Assembly: GCA_000507305.1 (NCBI GenBank)
Contig: DF240227.1
Location: 1 to 64,000, forward strand
DNA: 64,000 bases
Direction of reading: 5' to 3'
DNA from: Breviolum minutum Mf 1.05b.01
Lineage: Eukaryota > Sar > Dinophyceae > Suessiales > Symbiodiniaceae
The notes under the pieces were generated by a model, which searched no databases, had not been told where the DNA came from, and saw nothing but the letters and a program-made list of their open reading frames with translations. Both the position numbers and the translations under genes were made by a program. Positions within the stretch are counted from its first letter, which is position 1. Each line of letters begins with the position of its first letter. This document shows positions 1 through 10,117 of this stretch, in pieces.

Positions 1-667
1 AAATTCTCCATTCTTCCCATCGTATTCTCAATGACAACCCTCACCTGACAACCTCCACCCAACATGTCATGGTGGGGATCACTCGAAGTAAAGTAATTTG
101 AGTGTTTTTTTTTGCTTTTAAGCAAATCCAAGTTGGGTAAATATATAAAAACCAGTCCCATGGCTATGGATATGGAGGTGTTTTTTTGGGGGTGTTTTTT
201 TTACTTTAGACCCCGGTAAATTACCATTAAACCACCATTTGAGGGAATGATTTTCGCTTTTTCCAAGCATCGAACAGGCAGATCCAAGTTAGGTAAATAC
301 CCACCGGTGAAAATCAGTGGTTGGAAGATGAAGTTTTTTTTGGGGGGCCCGGCCTCTTTTTAGAGGCTAACTGTTTCTTTCAGGCAGTGTAGTTGGTGAA
401 GGATGATGTCGGTTACCAAAAGATGATGAGTAGAGTTGTATTGAATTGCAGCTCCTTTACCAAATTACTCTATTCATCCACAACTGCGAGCAAATCTGTC
501 CAAAATAATCAAACATTTCAGGTATGTTGGTGTAGATCAACCAATCCAGATTTGCAGTTTTTACTGATCATTGTTCTACATGATCCATATGAGCAGTGAC
601 CACTTGATGTTTGTTTCTTGTAGTTTATATAGGGGACTGTGCTACCCAGGTTTATGGAGATGATGAC
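1..667. other. Non-coding, old family J debris
   Basis: No coding frame stands out. Two stretches (about 60-275 and 215-275) carry the motif of a spaced accaccattt-type tract followed by 'gcatcgaacaggcagatccaagtt', i.e. eroded pieces of the family J palindrome whose better copy is at 58628-58736. Confidence 0.4.
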
Positions 668-774
668 ACTCCTTGAAACTAACATACTGTAGCACCTGAA
701 CATAGGCCGGGACCCAATGATCGTATTCCAACCATCCATTTTCAGGCGCCAGCTGTTAGTTTTTAGGGAGGGTA
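668..774. repeat. Family D palindrome, copy 1
   Basis: The element opens with CTCCTTGAAACTAACATA and closes with GTTAGTTTTTAGGGAGGGTA, its imperfect inverted complement. The middle has the family's 'attccaaccatccattttcagg' core. The 5' TA is not preserved here, and the copy may sit inside a family I element whose left part (TAGTTTATATAGGGGA) precedes it at about 622-660. Confidence 0.75.
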
Positions 775-799
775 TAAAATGTATAAACCATTATGTTTT

Positions 800-907
800 C
801 AATCCTAAGCATCCAACCACCTCCTGAGGTAGGTATGGATAAACACCCTAAAAACATACCATTCAAACACCGTTCGCCTCAAAAGGGTATTCACCTGGAT
901 ATATAGG
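800..907. repeat. Family C palindrome, degenerate copy
   Basis: AAGCATCCAACCACCTCCTGAGG at the left and CACCTGGATATATAGGG at the right are the eroded arms of the family C element. The internal 'aaacataccattcaaacacc' segment matches the copy at 3867-3966. Confidence 0.6.
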
Positions 908-990
908 GACGGATGCTTTTGAATCAACCAGTATAATGGAAGGTAACGAAGGTTTTGTTTTTTGAACAATACTCATATCACCACATCACC

Positions 991-1275
991 CCCCTCTCCC
1001 AACACATCAATCCATCAAAAATTAAATGGGACCGAATCCCCATGAACCCCTAAGTAAGGTGTTGCTTAAGATGTTTGGAAAAGTGAAAATCAATCCCTTA
1101 AATGGTGGTTTGATGGTGATTTACTCCCTCTCCCAACACATCAATCCATCATAAATTAAATGAATCCCAACACACCCGTAAGTAAGGTGTTGCTTAAGAT
1201 GCTTGGAAAAGTGAAATTCATTTCCTTAAATGGTGGTTTAATGGTAATTTACCCCCTTTCCCAACACATCAACCC
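991..1275. repeat. Tandem duplication, about 130 bp period
   Basis: The phrase CCCAACACATCAATCCATCA recurs at about 998, 1132 and (shortened) 1260, giving periods of roughly 134 and 128 bp. Each unit also contains AAGTAAGGTGTTGCTTAAGA and a 'taaatggtggttt' block that is related to family J. The units differ by several substitutions, so the duplication is not recent. Confidence 0.8.
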
Positions 1276-1930
1276 CAAAAAAAACACCTCGACTCGCGTT
1301 GGTTTTCTACGCCACCAAGGAAGATGGTATTTGCGACGTCACCATGGCAGTTCGGTTATGAATTTTTCATGGCCAGTCACCATACCCCCATGAGGAATAA
1401 AGCCTTAAGAAGGCATTGGAAAGGGAACAACTATGGGAAATAAACCCGAAAGGTTTTGCTTCTCATGGGGGTACCTTACGTGGGGGTAGGTTGGGTCATT
1501 AAGTAAGAACTTTCGTATGTTGAGGTCGATCAACTCGCATTGTTTTCCTAGGGAACGGCCAACCAGACACAGCAGGGTCCCATTATAAGGATTTCCTTTT
1601 GAAGGTGGGATGAGTTTATCCCCAAATCTAAGAAGTTGATCGACCCTAACACATACAAAAAGGATCCAAAAAGGTGGGTTTAAGTCAACTGGCAGGTGCA
1701 ACCACCAGATGAATCTTGTTCATCAACAGGATGACCATACTTTCAAAGAATGCTCTCACAACACACCACCACTACTGCACAGCGCTTCACATCATCCTGT
1801 GCTGTGCTTTCGAGGTGCAATTAGATGTTGCGAAGACGTTGAGAAGAACAACATCTTCGCCTTATTGGCACCTCGACCAAGGATTTCGGCAAATTTGATT
1901 GAACAAAAAGTTGTTTCCCTAAAAAGCCGG
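1276..1930. other. Non-coding; contains unit S
   Basis: No convincing gene was found. At 1545-1650 is a segment with GGTGGGATGAGTTTATCCCC followed by AGTTGATCGACCCTAAC. The same phrase recurs at 23425-23445 and 51782-51800, so it belongs to a low-copy repeat (unit S) whose ends I cannot define. Confidence 0.4.
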
Positions 1931-2045
1931 GTATGTCCTAAGGAAGGGATGATACCTAAAATCCCACTCTGAGGATGGGATTGGAACCTTCAGTCTCTCA
2001 ATCCTATTCTAGGGGTGGATGAGGTCTGGATTCTTAGGGTTTTAT
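1931..2045. repeat. Family L palindrome, copy 1
   Basis: The left arm is TATGTCCTAAGGAAGGGATG and the right arm is GGATTCTTAGGGTTTT. The centre has the diagnostic 'atcccactctgaggatgggattggaacct' block. The better preserved copy at 5953-6053 defines the family. Confidence 0.55.
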
Positions 2046-2280
2046 CATGCTCTAAGTGAATCATGGGACCTGAATTAGCCCTCAAAATTTGGAGGACCCA
2101 AAACCATCCCTGCCAAAAATGAACGAGTGGAAATTCACTCTTCTACTGGAGCGGAAAACGGCTGATTCTTAGGGTGATGTTTTTTGTGAAAAACAAACAA
2201 CCAATTCATTTTAGGGTGGGAAGATCCATAAGGCAAGGGAATTTGCCCGAAGTTAATTCAGAGTAATTTGCCTGATTACA

Positions 2281-2409
2281 AAGTGGGCCCCTACTAGTTA
2301 TAAGTGGAGTTAGAACCCCTATAACTGGGCTTATAACTGGGTAACTGGGGTTATAACCTACTTATAGGGGTTATAACTCCAGTTTTAATTCGTAGGGGCC
2401 CACCTTGTA
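2281..2409. repeat. Family E palindrome, copy 1
   Basis: This is one of the clearest copies of family E. AAGTGGGCCCCTACTAGTTA at the left is mirrored by CGTAGGGGCCCACCTTGTAG at the right. Between them are mirrored blocks of 'ataacccctataactgg' and 'aacctacttataggggttataact'. The whole unit could fold into one long hairpin. Other copies usually end in GGATCCGGGGCCCACCTT. Confidence 0.85.
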
Positions 2410-2696
2410 GCATTATGCTGGCATGCTGGCTGTATTTTTGAATTCCCTTTTGATGAAGCTGTGAGAATTCCCTAAAACCAAGGATAGCAACATGTCCCAA
2501 TAGTTCATCCCCAGTAAACACTACTAATAGACAACCTCAGTTGTTACATTTTATAACTATAGGAAATTTGCATCCACATATCTGACAGTTAGGTGGCGTG
2601 TTTCTGTAAACCAGGTGCTGATTTCACACACATGTTGGATGTGTAACCGGAAATTTGAAAAGATGTTCCATTCGTTTGCTATTTGCACATACTATG

Positions 2697-2811
2697 TGGG
2701 TGTTTCCAAAAATAGAGAAACACCCCAAAATGGATGGTTTATACTGGAACACCCTATTCAAATGGATGATTTCGGAGGCAAACCCACTATTTATTTTCGG
2801 AAACATCCATG
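2697..2811. repeat. Family N palindrome, copy 1
   Basis: GGGTGTTTCCAAAAATAG at the left pairs with TATTTTCGGAAACATCC at the right. The middle reads 'aaaatggatggtttatactgga...cctattcaaatggatgat'. The second copy is at 47011-47120. The long overlapping reading frames on both strands here come from the palindrome and are not genes. Confidence 0.8.
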
Positions 2812-3050
2812 TGTTTGTTATTCGTAAAAAAACGTCCATTGCTTTTGACGTTTTGACAAATGGACCCCTTGCAATTCTCCAGGTATCCGAGTCGTGGAGT
2901 AGACTACAATCGGACCGGACAAAGTTGCTGGGATGGTTTTCGTTGGGATGCAAGAAGTTGCAGGAGGTGGAAAATCTTCCAACCATCCAAAAGCCCCATT
3001 CAAGATGAGTCTAGGACTTCGCAATTCGTTCATCTTGGAATTGAACCTAT

Positions 3051-3134
3051 ACCCACAGGATCCATGTATGGTATATTTACCTATGATTTTTATGGTAAAT
3101 GTAGGTAGATATACCATACATGGATCCTGTGGGT
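3051..3134. repeat. Family A palindrome (BamHI-type MITE), copy 1
   Basis: Family A elements have arms GGATCCATGTATGGTATATT and its complement around a loop of TGATTTTTATGG, with a BamHI-like GGATCC near each end. In this copy the outer bases are ACCCACAGG/CCTGTGGGT. The change from the usual ATAGG is matched on both sides, which points to compensating change or a distinct subfamily. No protein is encoded; mobilisation in trans is inferred. Confidence 0.9.
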
Positions 3135-3866
3135 ACTAATTTTGATGATGTGAATGGTGAATGGTGTGAGAAGATTTGATTGAAGGTGACTCAATTTGAG
3201 TGGTTCAAACAAGTGATTCCTCTTTATGTGTGAGAAAGCACCACCCTTGCCTGTTTGCGAATCTCTTGGTGTACAGCCAGGGGCCCCTCCGTAGTTTTTC
3301 ATGAGAGATATTTCACCCCACTAAACCCTACTCGTACGTTCATCACCCCGGGTGTAATAAGGTAAACTAGGAATTTGCACCCATGTATCCAACAGGTTTT
3401 CAGAGGCTCGTTACTATGCACCTGGATTTGCAAACATAAATCCGACGGAGGTCAAGCTGACAGCATCTTTCCTCTCAAGAACTTGTCCTGGAAGTGCGCC
3501 AAGAATGATGACAGAAGAGGGCTGGGGAAACGGCTGGCTTTGAATGGGTTGGCTGGGGGGGGAGCTTGTTGAATGGAATAATGCTGGGATGTTTTGTTAA
3601 TATGTTTTTTTTTCATGAAACAAAGTTGAAAGCCCTCACGTGCTTTTCGTTTAGTGAATGTGCTGTTGTTTTCATGTTTTTGGTGTTGGAAGTCTGACTT
3701 GTTTTTGTTGAAAGGAAAGGGATGGTATACATTTGAATAGTCGAATCACGGAGAAACAGACAAAAAAGACAGTTGTGAACTGCAACATGATGACATAAAA
3801 AGCAAACAAACACAAGACCAAAAACAAATGCCGCTGAGCTTTCTGGAATATAAATCCTTTCAAACC
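3135..3866. other. No recognised gene or repeat
   Basis: Short open frames of 65-120 codons occur on both strands, but none gives a recognisable domain. The stretch around 3400-3575 is somewhat richer in G and C than its surroundings and could hold a short exon. Nothing more can be supported. Confidence 0.3.
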
Positions 3867-3966
3867 CATAGACATCCAGACACCTCCTGAGGTTCGGTAT
3901 TTGAACCCCAAAAGCATACCGATGAAACACCCATTCAACCTTAGTATTCGCCTGGATGTCTAGGGA
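3867..3966. repeat. Family C palindrome, copy
   Basis: CATAGACATCCAGACACCTCC and GCCTGGATGTCTAGGG are the inverted ends. The interior (GAGGTTCGGTATTTGAACCCC, then aagcataccgatgaaacacc) is the most widespread interior of family C in this window. A family D element starts only 30 bp downstream. Confidence 0.8.
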
Positions 3967-3994
3967 AGGGTTGATGATCAATGCTGACGAGTCC

Positions 3995-4092
3995 TACCCT
4001 CCCCAAAACTAACTGTTAGGCCATCCCCATAGAAAATTTCATTGTCCAACCATCCATTTTCAGGGGCAAACAGTTGGTTTTGGGGGGGTGTA
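3995..4092. repeat. Family D palindrome, copy 2
   Basis: TACCCTCCCCAAAACTAACTG at the left and CAGTTGGTTTTGGGGGGGTGTA at the right are inverted partners, with the shared core CAACCATCCATTTTCAGGGG. TA at both outer ends fits a TA target-site duplication, as in Tc1/mariner-type MITEs. That superfamily assignment is inference. Confidence 0.85.
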
Positions 4093-4823
4093 GGAGTGAA
4101 TTGGATGCTTAACTGACCAAATCAGATTGGTGATTTTGTTTTTTTTAGTGCTGCCCCTGGAGTTAAGGTGTTGATCCTACAGTCAGGTTTAAAAAACAGA
4201 CTCCATGTTCCTAAGTAACAATGTACCAGGTGATGGTTTCAAATTTCAAATATATATGATTGAACATGTTCACTAAGAAACATTTGATAGGTTACTAGGT
4301 GATGATGTTTGAATGTGGGTGAACCTGTTCAACCCACAGAAAAATAGGAAAAACACGTTAAACCCACAAAAGTTGTTAAGTTGAACATGTTAAAGCCATT
4401 TTTTTGACGTTTGAATATGTTCACAACTGAAGCCACATGACTTAGCGCATCATTCTCGAAGAGGTATGAAGTACCTTTGCTCAACTTTCATCAAACTCCC
4501 TGTGCCCTGGCGGATTTTGACAAACCAATGGTTGGGGTTACCTACATACGAGATGCTTGCATATGTATACAATATGTGTTTAGAGGGTGCATATATATAA
4601 TATATATAATATACGTGTATTACATACTGCTGATCTTGTTCAATGGCTATTTGACATTTAGATGTATCTTACATATATGAATGTCTGGCAATTTATCTGT
4701 TTGTGATGGAAAGCCTGCAAGGATGATGCATTGCATTGAAATATTTGTTTGTTGGTGGAGCTTTTGGTCGTGAATCGGAGTCGTCTTGGAGACTCCACTG
4801 ACCAAGTATGAAAAATACTGCTC
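4093..4823. other. Non-coding, with repeated GAACATGTT-like words
   Basis: Between 4255 and 4440 the words TGAACATGTTCA, GAACCTGTTCAACCCA and TTGAACATGTTAA recur several times, giving an irregular series of near-palindromes. A run of alternating TA sits at 4590-4615. No gene is supported. Confidence 0.4.
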
Positions 4824-4970
4824 ATCCAAGATAGTAAGTAGTTAAGTACTTAACTCTGGTTAGTAAGTCCACTATCTGGGGTTGTTCCCCTTCCAAATGG
4901 CCTAAATGGCTTGTAAATGCGGGTTACTATCTACTTACTACCTGGGATGATCCACCAAGTATCATGGGGC
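4824..4970. repeat. Family F palindrome, copy 1
   Basis: The left arm CATCCAAGATAGTAAGTAGTTA and the right arm CTACTTACTACCTGGGATGAT are inverted. The interior has the family signature 'gttgttccccttccaaatggcc'. Fuller copies lie at 11427-11576 and 20033-20185. Confidence 0.7.
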
Positions 4971-5224
4971 CTCAATAGCCTGGCTATTTTGGAGGAGAGA
5001 GGACCCCTGCTACAAAAAAGAGTCAAGCCCCCGTTTTTCATTTGGAGGCTCCCAACGGAATTCTGAGGGTATAGCTTTATCATGATCTGCACCCGAGAAA
5101 GTTTGTCAAGATAAACGATCCGACATGGCATTTCCGTTTCTCAAAATAACATACAAATTATACATCCCAGTAGATTCCCATTAGGATCCATTAGGTTTCT
5201 TGTGCTTTCCAACACCCAATTGGT

Positions 5225-5316
5225 ACCCATAGGATCCATGTATGCTGTATTTTCCTACATTTGGCTTAAATTCATGATAAATGTAGGTTTTTGCATTCCA
5301 TACATGGATCCTATGG
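5225..5316. repeat. Family A palindrome, copy 2
   Basis: The GGATCC blocks and the outer ACCCATAGG/CCTATGG are intact. The arms have diverged internally (GTATGCTGTATTTTCCTACA on the left, TTTTTGCATTCCATACATGG on the right), so this is an older copy. Confidence 0.85.
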
Positions 5317-5531
5317 AGTAGGGCTATGTTGAGTTATCGGCCGCAGGGCCTTAGCAATCTTCCCCTTTCATGCTCCACGGGACTGTAGGTAGACGCAAAT
5401 GCTGACCTTCAAAATGGTCATATAGTCAGGTAATTTGTGGAAAAAGTGCCTAACAATTCAGGTTTGGGTGAATTATAGTGATTTGATTTGCCCAGATCAT
5501 TCATCCAGATTCAGGAAAAACATGCGTATAA

Positions 5532-5592
5532 TGCGTATATATATATATATATATCAAAATTCTCGTGATGTTCATCAATTTATATATATACT
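5532..5592. repeat. TA microsatellite pair
   Basis: An (AT)n run at about 5537-5555 and a second short one at 5581-5590 flank 35 bp of ordinary sequence, and the arms could pair. This may be the expanded loop of an eroded palindrome. Confidence 0.6.
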
Positions 5593-5952
5593 GTAGAGAT
5601 CGGTGAAAGAGTAGCTACCTCCCTGCAACCCAGCCCGAACAAATACTACTTTTTTGATAGGAACATGGTCTTCCAAGCATCAATCTTTCAGCAGCCAATT
5701 CCCTCAGATTTCTTGTTTTGAATGAGCTGATTTTGTTGGATGTCACCGAAAATTATCGACCCTTTTGGTTCGGCTTGGGTTGGTTGAATTGAATGAGTTT
5801 TAGTTTTAGTTTTAGTGAGGCGAGAAACACGAGTTGCAAAAACGGACCCGAGAGTCTCTAAAATTCTGGTAGGGCCCAAGAGTAGTAAACAAAAACGACT
5901 CAAGAAAAAGAGTCGTGTTTTGATAAACCAAGCTGCGTAAAAATCCCCTGTA

Positions 5953-6053
5953 TACCCTAAGAATCCAGGACTATCCTGAGATATCTGGAGGATGGGATTG
6001 GATCCCTCAATACCACTCTAGGGAAGGGTTTGGATTCTTAGGGTACTAGCAGG
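5953..6053. repeat. Family L palindrome, copy 2
   Basis: TACCCTAAGAATCC and its inverted partner GGATTCTTAGGGTA form the ends, each flanked by TA. Inside, GGATGGGATTGGATCCCTCA is shared with the copy at 1931-2045. The termini resemble those of families C, D and M. Confidence 0.8.
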
Positions 6054-6164
6054 CTTCCAATCCTGGATTCATATCTAGCCATTTTCGTGCCCCGACCTCC
6101 TTGGTATCAGCCCGTCTGAAGGCATCGATGATATGAAAAATGTTGCTTGGCACTTGTCATTGCC

Positions 6165-6373
6165 CTAGACATCCAAGCACCGAAGCTGCGTATGACTGGT
6201 CCTTGAAAACATACCAGTACCAATGAAAACACCAAACCTCAGGAGGTACTGTTGTTGGAAGAACTCCTGCACGACCCGTGTTTTAAAAATAACCTGTGAA
6301 TAGTGGGATAAACTACCAACCTCAACTGGTTAGTTGGATTTCTTCCATCAACATTATGACTGGATGTCTAGGG
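6165..6373. repeat. Family C palindrome interrupted by a family H element
   Basis: The outer arms CCCTAGACATCCAAGCACCG and GACTGGATGTCTAGGG belong to family C. The copy is split after CTCAGGAGGT by a family H element of about 108 bp (6248-6355), after which the family C right arm resumes. The order of insertion is therefore C first, H second. Confidence 0.8.
6248..6355. repeat. Family H palindrome, copy nested in family C
   Basis: ACTGTTGTTGGAAGAACTCC at the left pairs with GGATTTCTTCCATCAACA at the right. The middle carries the family H phrase 'aactaccaacctcaactggttag'. Confidence 0.8.
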
Positions 6374-6504
6374 TTGTTGTTCATACCCCCAAATGGTGAT
6401 AGGTTGGATACCCCACAATGATAAACTGCAACATATTTGAGGGATATCAAAGCTTATCAAATGGTATTTGCTAAGTCTTTTAGGATGTGGCAAGTGCTTT
6501 GTTT

Positions 6505-6645
6505 TATTGATATATATTTATATATTTATATATTCATATATACAGATATATATATATATACAATATACACCCTGAGAAGGTGTTTTGAGTGAGTTTCAGG
6601 GTCCATTCATACCGAACTCAGGAGGTGTGACTGGATGTCTAGGGT
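6505..6645. repeat. TA-rich tract next to a partial family C element
   Basis: An imperfect (AT)n/(TATATTTA)n tract runs from about 6510 to 6565. It is followed by the right half of a family C copy, ending in TGACTGGATGTCTAGGG at 6643. The left half of that copy is missing or has been overrun by the TA expansion. Confidence 0.6.
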
Positions 6646-6805
6646 AATAATGTATGCACACTTTAACCTATGTTTTGTGATGGTTTTGAAGTTTGAGATT
6701 GTTTTTACTTTCCGACCATTGAGGAAGATGAACAAACTTGACCATGATATTGTTGGAAATGGGTGCCTCAACCCACCAAACATACTTGTGTTTCATAGCC
6801 CTTAC

Positions 6806-6905
6806 GAGGTGGAGTAAGGTATAACCCCTAAACATGGCTTTATAAATGGGTAACAAAGGTTATTAGATGTTCAAACCCCATTCATCACTAGTAGGGGCCC
6901 AACTT
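6806..6905. repeat. Family E palindrome, copy 2
   Basis: ACGAGGTGGAGTAAGGTATA begins a shortened family E copy that ends at ACTAGTAGGGGCCCAACTTGT. It is recognised by the final 20 bp and by the 'ataaatgggtaac' midpoint. Confidence 0.6.
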
Positions 6906-7295
6906 GTTATTTGGCTTACTCTATATTTGTATTGTTTTGTTTCAGCAGTTCAGCCGCTGAGGTTTATACTGGAAGCGATAATGGCACGATCTTATCTTTC
7001 ACTGAGTACCTTGGCATCTAATTGAAGTGGTGCGAAAATGCGGTTTCGGAGAGATGTAGAATGAAAGATTTGAATATTCAGAGTGTTTGTTGCTATACGT
7101 AGGGTTCCTTGTTGAAAAAATCAGGGTCTTCTCCGAGTTGATGTTTGTTATTGGTGATTGGTGACTCAAGTTCAGATACCCACTGATAAACAAACATACA
7201 ACAACAGAATATCTCTATTGAAAATAATGGAAAATCATCTTCGAAGGATCGATTTTTCATTGTGACCAGAGTGATATTCCAGATATAACATAATC

Positions 7296-7397
7296 CCGGT
7301 GGTGGTTTCAAGTATCTTTTATTTTCACCCTTGCCTGGAGAGAAGATTCAATTTGACGATCATATTTTTCAAAAGGGTTGGTTCAACCACCACCTAG
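7296..7397. repeat. Family B palindrome, copy 1
   Basis: Family B has the ends GGTGGTGGTTTCAA and TTGAAACCACCACC around a conserved, non-palindromic middle (ATTTTCACCC, then CCAATTTGAC). This copy ends GGTTGGTTCAACCACCACCTAG. The family A element at 7415 begins 17 bp later. Confidence 0.85.
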
Positions 7398-7414
7398 TAA
7401 TACCCTTGTCTTTC

Positions 7415-7503
7415 CCCATAGGATCCATGTATGGTATATTTACCTACATTTGGTTGATTTTTATGGTAAATGTAGGTAGATATACCATACATGGATCCTA
7501 TGG
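7415..7503. repeat. Family A palindrome, copy 3 (near-perfect)
   Basis: This is the cleanest family A copy. The left arm CCCATAGGATCCATGTATGG is matched base for base by its complement at the right, and the inner arms (TATATTTACCTACATTT and AAATGTAGGTAGATATA) differ by one base. Such high arm identity suggests recent mobility. Confidence 0.92.
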
Positions 7504-7663
7504 GCACTAAGCTGCTGTAAAGTTGCCTTTTTTTTGTCGAGATCGCCAAGGCATGGTGTGCTACGCTGGAAAGTGCACGGTCCTTCAAGGAGCTGTCGCA
7601 TAGACTGCATTACAAACGGTGTTTACCAAGGAGTACTGCAAAAAAAACGGCTCTTCGGGGGTC

Positions 7664-7760
7664 ATACCCTCCACGGAACTAACATATCCCCCCAAAATGG
7701 CATTTTGAAGATGATTTTCCTTTTCCCCAGGTGGGATATGTTAATTTCCTGGAGGGTAGA
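7664..7760. repeat. Family M palindrome, copy 1
   Basis: TACCCTCCACGGAACTAACA and its inverted partner TTAATTTCCTGGAGGGTA form the ends, with TA outside each. The inner motif ATATCCCCCC pairs with GGGATATGTT. The right end abuts the family B copy that starts at 7757. Confidence 0.8.
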
Positions 7761-7863
7761 TGGTGGCTGTTTCAAATATTGTTCATTTTCACCCCGAACC
7801 TTGGGGTTTCATGATCCAATTTGACGAGCATATTTTTCAAATGGGTTGAAACCACCAACCAGA
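7757..7863. repeat. Family B palindrome, copy 2
   Basis: TAGATGGTGGCTGTTTCAAAT and GGGTTGAAACCACCAACCAG are the ends. The central ATCCAATTTGACGAGCATAT is intact. The element immediately follows a family M copy, so the two form an insertion cluster. Confidence 0.8.
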
Positions 7864-7880
7864 TAAATTGTATAAATAAC

Positions 7881-7908
7881 CCCAAGCCCTAAACCCTAAG
7901 CCTTAAGT
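7881..7908. repeat. Short CCCTAAA-like tract
   Basis: Three irregular units (GCCCTAAA, CCCTAAG, CCTTAAG) resemble the CCCTAAA telomere unit reported for dinoflagellates and plants. It is too short and irregular to call telomeric and may be chance. Confidence 0.3.
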
Positions 7909-8005
7909 GATAAGACCAAGCTTTGCCCCTTGATAGGATCGGGAATCTGTGTTCCTCTTTGTTTGCCCTTTGGACTGCCAATTTTACATCATAAATAGGA
8001 AATTA

Positions 8006-8143
8006 TACCCTAGACATCCAAAATCATTCCAAAATCCTCCAAATACTTGGGGAGAATCGGTGTTTGGAAAACCCTAAACGCGGAGCCTCAGAAGATGCTT
8101 GGGGGTTCAAACACCTACTAAATAGGTACTTGGATGTCTAGGG
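8006..8143. repeat. Family C palindrome, long form (138 bp)
   Basis: TACCCTAGACATCCAAAATC and ACTTGGATGTCTAGGGATA are the ends. The long form has an interior with 'ggagaatcggtgtttgga', 'cctaaacgcggagcctcag' and 'ggttcaaacacctac'. It is shared with the copies at 16342, 37841, 47698 and 49013. Confidence 0.85.
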
Positions 8144-8952
8144 ATACTAAGCCTACCCAATTTCTAAGGATCCCGTTCTTCGCCAACGATCCGATGAGAT
8201 GGGATTCAGTTTTTTTTGGTGGCTCACCTGCTACTTTTCAACAAGTTTTATTTATGTTACTATTTGAAATTTACCCTCCAGGGAACCAACTGACATACCT
8301 CTACCTTTGAACATAGAACATCTCTTCAAAGTGGCATTTTCAGGAACTACGTTAGTCTTAAGGCGGAGTATTTGATGATTCCAGTCATACCTTCTCAGTT
8401 TCGGTTTGTTTTTTTCATGTCTCGGCTTGCTTCACATTTTGTAAGGTCAAAATCCCTTCCTGTTCCTTGGACCATTTCTGTAGCGCTGGGACTGGGTTGC
8501 CGATGGGCTCCAAGCATAAGCGAAAATCACTCTCATGCAACACCTGAGCAGGGAGCAGTTGGTCCTGCATATATGTATATAGTTCTATATAGAGTGGAGG
8601 ATTATACTTATACTGCTCAACTAGATAGGGATTTATGATAAGCAAATATAAGGGTCTCTATTTTGACCAATTGGTATTTTATGGTTCATGTCATGTCGTC
8701 AGGTGTTGTTTCACGTTAGCTCCACTGAAGATACTGCCCAGGTGTTTGTGGTCTAACATATCGACTTTATGTGTTTTATGATGCTTTATCTTCATGCTTA
8801 GAAGTGTTGAAGATGAACCCCTTGACAAATAGAACAATGTGGGTGCCTCAACCACCACTTATAAAGACTTTTAGTTTTGATACCGAATGAGCAGTTTTTC
8901 TTGATCTAAGGGATTTTCCTATTCTTGTTTACTATAGACCAATATTGGCTAA
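8144..8952. other. No gene recognised; partial family M
   Basis: At about 8273-8345 a family M left end (CCAGGGAACCAACTGACATA) is present without a clear right end. The rest shows short open frames on both strands with no recognisable protein. Confidence 0.35.
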
Positions 8953-9060
8953 TACGGTTGATGGCTGAAATCTACTAACCAGTTGATAGGTAGTTGATCC
9001 CATTATTTACAGGGTTTTATACATCCCAGGTGGTTAGCCGGAATTCTTCCATCAACAGTA
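8953..9060. repeat. Family H palindrome, copy 2
   Basis: TACGGTTGATGGCTGAAATC opens the element and GGAATTCTTCCATCAACAGTA closes it. The interior has ACCAGTTGATAGGTAGTTGA and CATCCCAGGTGGTTAGCCGG, the two halves that pair imperfectly in this family. Confidence 0.75.
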
Positions 9061-9436
9061 TCAAGCAACTAATACAATAAGCATAATGCTGCTCATATCT
9101 TGGCAAATCTTCGGTTCATCGTCCCTTTAGCACCTTCAAACTCGCTAAAGGTGCTCAACCTTTAGTCCAATGACCTTCAGTACTTTCAAAGTCTGACAAT
9201 CTTTGCAGCCCGGGTGTTTAGACTGGCACCGAATTCTGCGCATTGGTTTTTCTATGTTTTTCTCGCTTAATGTGTGTTGGCTTTGCCTTCACCAGGCATT
9301 GACAAGCACGTGAAAAGCGACGGGGACTGCAGGGCCTTTTTCGGGTACTGCATCCCTGAGGGGCAGGATTTGCGAGAAGGCATTCTGATGTGGGTTGGTT
9401 GCTATGTCATGGAAATCAAGCTGAAAAGTAGTTTGA

Positions 9437-9550
9437 ACAAAGACATTCCCAAGCGCATCCCGGAAACTGCAGGTGGTTGGCCTCCCAGCATTTCACGGTG
9501 GAGTGGAAGTCTACGGGTCGCATGAATGTGTGACTACAACCAGAGGGCAC
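9437..9550 (+). CDS. Possible exon remnant of a PPPDE/DeSI-type peptidase
   Basis: In the frame starting at 9437, the codons at about 9476-9526 read VGLPAFHGGVEVYGSHE. This closely resembles the catalytic-His block of PPPDE (DeSI) deubiquitinase/deSUMOylase proteins, where a motif like FHxGVEVYGxEW is typical. A CTGCAG just before GTGGTTGGC could be a 3' splice site. The frame stops at a TAA at 9560-9562. The residues after VYG (SHE) differ from the usual aromatic, and no Cys-containing downstream block was found. The preceding patch (9274-9470, another frame) is G+C-rich and could be further exon sequence. I see a family resemblance only; a broken gene or a chance match remains possible. Confidence 0.3.
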
Positions 9551-9825
9551 AAAGGCTGCTCTTAACGTCGTTAGATCTTCAACAAAGATGAATGCAGAAT
9601 CGCTCGTCGTGTTCATGGAACAGCTGTTCGCACCAGCGTTTGAGCGGCAGAGAACGAAGCCTTTGGGCAGCACGCAACACAAACTTTTCAGTGTACACTT
9701 AGTTTTGCCTAGATATGATTACCCAAATTCACCCAGATCTTTTAACTCATGGTGTGTTGTTGCTTGGTTTCAGGTTGAATCCTGACTAATTTATGCCATA
9801 TGAGCCAATGGAGCAATGAACAAAA

Positions 9826-9939
9826 ACCCTGGTTGTGTAGGGTTTATAGGAGATTATACTACCCAGTTTTGTGGGGATCTTTTATTTCATAAACTATGAA
9901 ATAAGGACCCCTATTAAACAAGCAGGATTCAATGGAAAG
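9826..9939. repeat. Family I palindrome, copy 1
   Basis: CCCTGGTTGTGTAGGGTTTAT at the left and AAACAAGCAGGATTCAATGG at the right delimit the unit. The centre holds the mirrored pair ATTTCATAAAC/TATGAAATAAGG. Confidence 0.8.
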
Positions 9940-10117
9940 CAAGATGTTGTTTTGCTTTTGGTGGCTCAATTCGGAATCGCTTCTCTCCTCAGTCATTTTT
10001 AGACTTTCAGCATCCCATGTATGCGCAAGTCACGGACTTGGAAAAGCATCGGAATGGAAAAAACTCTCAGCATCCCTCAAGCGAAAACCTTACCTGGGCT
10101 TGGAGTTTAAGCATACA

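Noticed and set aside
2615-3139. Overlapping 70-120 codon frames on both strands
   Set aside because: They run through the family N and family A palindromes; the arms lack stops on both strands, which creates paired shadow frames.
7881-7908. Interstitial telomere
   Set aside because: Only three irregular units; too short to separate from chance.
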